From Treponema sp. (GTDB lineage: Bacteria > Spirochaetota > Spirochaetia > Treponematales > Treponemataceae), in assembly GCA_017617115.1 (NCBI GenBank), contig JAFZXA010000126.1, positions 1 through 32,808 of the forward strand: DNA of 32,808 nucleotides. Direction: 5' to 3'. The notes beneath the pieces were generated by a model that saw only the letters and a program-made list of their open reading frames with translations, ran no database searches and was not told where the DNA came from. Shown one piece after another: positions 30,462-32,808 of this stretch. The position numbers and the translations under genes are program-made. The number at the start of each line of letters is the position of its first letter. The first letter of the stretch is position 1.

Positions 30462-31649
30462 ATGAACAAAAAATCTTTTACATTTCTTCTTTTATTAATC
30501 ACACAGTTTTCATTATATTCTCAATCAACCACTTTACAATACACCGGTTCTTCAAACTACATCCTAACAGAGCGTACAGATTTACGGCGTTATGATAACA
30601 ACAAGTACATTGGTTTAATGAGTCGTGAGGTTAAGTCTTTTATTGTGCCAAGGGAAAGTGATGGTAAACGTGTGTACGAAGGTGATTTTTATGTTGAGCA
30701 GGATACGGTGCATGTTGGGGTGGCACTTGACCAGGGAATACACGATGCAATAACTTCTGTTTTTTCTATTGACGATGACGGAATTATGGAAATGTATGAA
30801 GATAACGGATATCCGTCATTCAGAAGTTTTCCATCTTTTCCGCAAGATAAAGAAATACAAAAAGGTGATACCTGGTCTGCGGCGGCTGAACGTGCTGTTG
30901 ACCCTACCGGCGAAGGCATTATTACACGCATGCCAATCTATGTGCAGTATACTTATAATGGGCAGTCAAGCTTTAACGGAAAACCTGTCCATTATGTAAA
31001 GGCATTATGGGCAACACGTTATGGTACAAATACAAAGTATATTGATTTAGACGGAGATCCAAACCTTAAAACAGCTTCGGGAAAACACGAGGCCAGTATT
31101 TATCTTGATATTGAAACAGGGGCTGCAGTTCTTATTCGTGATGTTGTGGACGAAGAATTTATTTACAAAGACGGAAAAAAGATTGCCTACAAAGGGACAA
31201 TATCCTTGTTTACAGAATATCCTTCGAGTGTAAATACTCAGGAACTCATGCCAATTATCAACCGTCTTGTACAAGAAGCAGATATAGATTATAAAGAAGT
31301 AGACGCAGGTTTAATGCTTGTTATACGCGACTTACAGTTTGTAGCAAACAAAGCCGAGCTTTTACAAGGTGAAGAAAAACGATTGGATCAGATTGCAGCC
31401 CTTCTTAAGAAAGTACCGAAAAATCAGATTCTGGTCGAAGGACATACTGCCCGTGTTGGTGATGAATCTGACGAACTTGGACTTTCGCTGGAACGTGCAC
31501 ATACAATTGTTAAGGAGCTTACGGCTAGGGGAGTTTCAAAAGACCAGTTTATTACAAAGGGCAGCGGTGGTACCAAGCCTATAGCTGACAATGATACTCC
31601 GGAAGGAAGGGCAAGAAACAGGCGTGTTGAGATAACGATATTGAAATAA
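30462..31649 (+). CDS. OmpA-like peptidoglycan-binding envelope protein
   Basis: A 395-residue secreted protein with signal peptide (KKSFTFLLLLITQFSLYS) and a C-terminal OmpA/MotB domain from about residue 285. It carries the family blocks LQFVANKAELL, ILVEGHTARVGDE, LSLERAHTIVKELTARGV, KGSGGTKPIADNDTPEGRARNRRVEI; the final NRRVEI with its preceding Asp and Arg is the diaminopimelate-binding signature. The N-terminal ~260 residues are beta-rich and not recognised, and are soluble-looking rather than an obvious barrel. It would link the periplasmic wall to the outer membrane or another envelope component. It starts right after a repeat hairpin with a -10 box 6 bases before the ATG. Confidence 0.88.
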   Translation: MNKKSFTFLLLLITQFSLYSQSTTLQYTGSSNYILTERTDLRRYDNNKYIGLMSREVKSFIVPRESDGKRVYEGDFYVEQDTVHVGVALDQGIHDAITSVFSIDDDGIMEMYEDNGYPSFRSFPSFPQDKEIQKGDTWSAAAERAVDPTGEGIITRMPIYVQYTYNGQSSFNGKPVHYVKALWATRYGTNTKYIDLDGDPNLKTASGKHEASIYLDIETGAAVLIRDVVDEEFIYKDGKKIAYKGTISLFTEYPSSVNTQELMPIINRLVQEADIDYKEVDAGLMLVIRDLQFVANKAELLQGEEKRLDQIAALLKKVPKNQILVEGHTARVGDESDELGLSLERAHTIVKELTARGVSKDQFITKGSGGTKPIADNDTPEGRARNRRVEITILK

Positions 31650-31731
31650 AAGTGATTTGTCATTGTCGGGCTTGACCCGACAATCTAACATATAAAAGAT
31701 TCCCGGGTCGAGCCCGGGAATGACACTTTTT
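31648..31731. repeat. Nested palindromic repeats with terminator-like outer stem
   Basis: Two elements of the family seen at 3451-3536: 31659-31686 (TTGTCGGG/CCCGACAA stem) and 31698-31724 (CCCGGGT/AGCCCGGG stem ending in AATGAC). They face each other, and the outer sequences AAAAGTG (31648-31654) and CACTTTT (31724-31730) also pair, so the whole region can fold as one large structure ending in T's. It probably terminates the OmpA-like transcript. Confidence 0.7.
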
Positions 31732-31744
31732 ATAGAGGAACAAT

Positions 31745-32452
31745 ATGACAGACGAACAGAAGAACGAACTTTTTACAGATGTTTTTGAAATGCTTGATAT
31801 TTACAAGGAATATTCACCGCTGCAGGCAGACGGAACAAATAAAATAGAAAATGTAAAACCTGCAATCGAAAGCATGATTGATTATATAATAAAAGAACCA
31901 ATGGAGACTGCTGCCTTAAAAGACTGGCTTGATAATACAGACTTCTGGAGCGCTCCTGCTTCTACAAAATTCCACGGAAATTTCAAAGGTGGTCTTTGTC
32001 TTCACACAGTTATGGTAATAAAACAGGCTCTTGAGTTTGCAAAACCAGTATTAGAAAACTTTTTTACAAGTCCAGGTGCCCAAAAATATACAATTACAGC
32101 AAAAGACATTTTTGTTAGTGCACTTGTCCACGATTTTTGTAAAACAGGATTTTACGGTGTAGAATATCGTAACACAAAGGATATTTCAGGCAACTGGGTA
32201 AAGCAGCCATTTTACAAAACAAAATCCGAAAACCGCAACCTTGGTCACGGCAATGAATCTGTGCTCATGATGCTAAAGGTTATGCCTTCAATGATAGATA
32301 ATCGCATGGTAATGGAAGCTGTTAGCCGTCACATGGGCTTTAGCGACCTTTCCGACAGCGAAAAATACAACTATTCAAATTTCCTCGACAACCCGCTTGT
32401 AGTGTTGCTCCAGCTGGCAGATCAAACAGCGGCGCAGTGGTTTGGATGTTAA
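31745..32452 (+). CDS. HD-domain phosphohydrolase-like protein
   Basis: A 235-residue cytoplasmic protein with the HD-superfamily metal motif: His87 (LCLHTVMV), His129-Asp130 (ALVHDFCKTG), His168 (NLGHGNES), His196 (SRHMGFS) and Asp226 (LQLADQTAAQ). Spacing fits a metal-dependent phosphohydrolase with HD core, and the extra histidines suggest two metals. The substrate cannot be inferred; it is not recognisably a RelA/SpoT or HD-GYP protein, since the GYP motif is absent. GAGGA precedes the ATG, and a clear terminator follows the stop, so it is probably a single-gene unit. Similar HD proteins occur in phages as well, but base use here is like its neighbours. Confidence 0.8.
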   Translation: MTDEQKNELFTDVFEMLDIYKEYSPLQADGTNKIENVKPAIESMIDYIIKEPMETAALKDWLDNTDFWSAPASTKFHGNFKGGLCLHTVMVIKQALEFAKPVLENFFTSPGAQKYTITAKDIFVSALVHDFCKTGFYGVEYRNTKDISGNWVKQPFYKTKSENRNLGHGNESVLMMLKVMPSMIDNRMVMEAVSRHMGFSDLSDSEKYNYSNFLDNPLVVLLQLADQTAAQWFGC

Positions 32453-32460
32453 ATAATATT

Positions 32461-32490
32461 AAAAAACTTTAATATTATTAAAGTTTTTCT
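32461..32490 (+). terminator. Rho-independent terminator after the HD-domain gene
   Basis: Perfect 12-bp stem AAAAACTTTAAT / ATTAAAGTTTTT (32462-32473 and 32477-32488) with a 3-base loop and T-run. The A/T symmetry means it can work in both directions. Confidence 0.8.
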
Positions 32491-32491
32491 A

Positions 32492-32525
32492 TTGTAATAA
32501 TTTCATATTTAGTTTATATTATAAT
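32492..32525 (+). promoter_or_regulatory. Promoter for the oxidoreductase operon
   Basis: TTGTAA (32492-32497), 17 bases, TATATT (32515-32520); an overlapping TATAAT is at 32520-32525. The leader is about 20-25 bases with a GGAGA Shine-Dalgarno sequence before the ATG at 32551. Confidence 0.5.
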
Positions 32526-32550
32526 TATCTCACCTTATTTTGGAGAAACT

Positions 32551-32763
32551 ATGGCTAAAGGAAGACCTTTAATCAATCACGAACGCTGTAAAGGCTGCGA
32601 GCTTTGTATCCGCGTTTGTCCTAAAAAAATTCTTGAAATGTCAAAAGAAACAAATAGTCAGGGTGTACATTATCCTGTTTGTATAGATGAGGCAAACTGT
32701 ATTGCCTGCGCTTTTTGTGCAACAATGTGTCCTGATTGCGTAATTGAAATAGAGGCAGAGTAG
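32551..32763 (+). CDS. korD: 2-oxoacid:ferredoxin oxidoreductase delta (ferredoxin) subunit
   Basis: Small 2x[4Fe-4S] subunit that passes electrons from the oxidoreductase to ferredoxin. The 70-residue product has CKGCELCIRVCP and CIACAFCATMCP motifs with the usual spacing, and PLINHERCKGCELC near the start as in KorD/VorD-type subunits. The next gene begins 1 base after its stop and encodes the alpha-type subunit, which supports this reading over a free ferredoxin. Such enzymes split 2-oxoglutarate or branched-chain 2-oxoacids with CoA, giving acyl-CoA, CO2 and reduced ferredoxin; which one applies cannot be told from this piece. Confidence 0.9.
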   Translation: MAKGRPLINHERCKGCELCIRVCPKKILEMSKETNSQGVHYPVCIDEANCIACAFCATMCPDCVIEIEAE

Positions 32764-32764
32764 T

Positions 32765-32808
32765 ATGGCAAATAAAGTATTAATGAAAGGAAACGAAGCA
32801 ATTGGAGA
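32765..32808 (+). CDS. 2-oxoacid:ferredoxin oxidoreductase alpha subunit, start only
   Basis: The last 44 bases encode MANKVLMKGNEAIG, which matches the start of KorA/VorB-type alpha subunits (consensus VLMKGNEAIxEAAI). It starts 1 base after the korD stop and runs off the right edge. Only 14 codons are visible, so the substrate type is undecided. Confidence 0.85.
   Translation, partial: MANKVLMKGNEAIG

Overview
The window looks like chromosomal DNA of a host-associated treponeme (Spirochaetota, Treponema). The evidence is the AT-rich coding style, many short secreted proteins and lipoproteins with spirochaete-type lipoboxes, a P83/100-family protein otherwise typical of Borrelia and Treponema, the order coaD-rpmF-acpP-rnc, and a class III adenylate cyclase with a CHASE2 sensor. 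This is an inference from gene content; no rRNA or tRNA lies in the window. No stretch longer than about 205 bases lacks a gene, and there is no CRISPR array, prophage or insertion sequence.

Layout. 1-2317 (minus): start of rpsB, maf, a HEAT-like secreted protein and a lipoprotein. 2375-4246 (plus): coaD, rpmF, acpP, rnc. 4287-9206 (plus): CHASE2 adenylate cyclase, an M30-like zinc protease lipoprotein and a small secreted protein. 9410-13998 (minus): P83/100-like protein, a beta-propeller-like secreted protein and a TrmA/RlmD-type RNA methyltransferase. 14233-16289 (plus): a lysophospholipase-like hydrolase and pcnB. 16317-18182 (minus): a P-loop/Asp23 fusion and an RluA-type pseudouridine synthase. 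18248-26758 (plus): a DUF212 membrane protein, an unknown membrane protein, a complete rnfCDGEAB-like set and a GH57-like protein. 26755-27642 (minus): a lipoprotein. 27823-32452 (plus): a chemoreceptor, an LUD-domain protein, an OmpA-like protein and an HD-domain protein. 32551-end (plus): start of a 2-oxoacid:ferredoxin oxidoreductase operon.

The most unusual feature is the Rnf-like operon. Order, sizes, topology and translational coupling match a normal Rnf complex, but by-eye comparison with the families shows that almost every redox-cofactor site is gone. RnfC lacks the NADH/FMN motifs, RnfD and RnfG lack the flavinylation S/T-G-A-T motif, RnfA and RnfE lack the membrane cysteines, and RnfB lacks its first Fe-S domain. 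Only ferredoxin-type cysteines in RnfB and RnfC remain. The operon also contains an unrecognised 462-residue membrane protein coupled to rnfC, and it is followed by a GH57-like protein that has lost its catalytic residues. All these frames are intact and have good ribosome binding sites, so they look selected rather than decaying. I propose a repurposed Rnf-derived complex, not a standard ferredoxin:NAD+ pump.

Two other themes recur. Several genes have a sigma70-type -10 box only 6-8 bases before the start codon and no Shine-Dalgarno sequence, suggesting leaderless mRNAs. Intergenic gaps carry several families of dispersed palindromic elements, including paired-hairpin structures at convergent gene ends.
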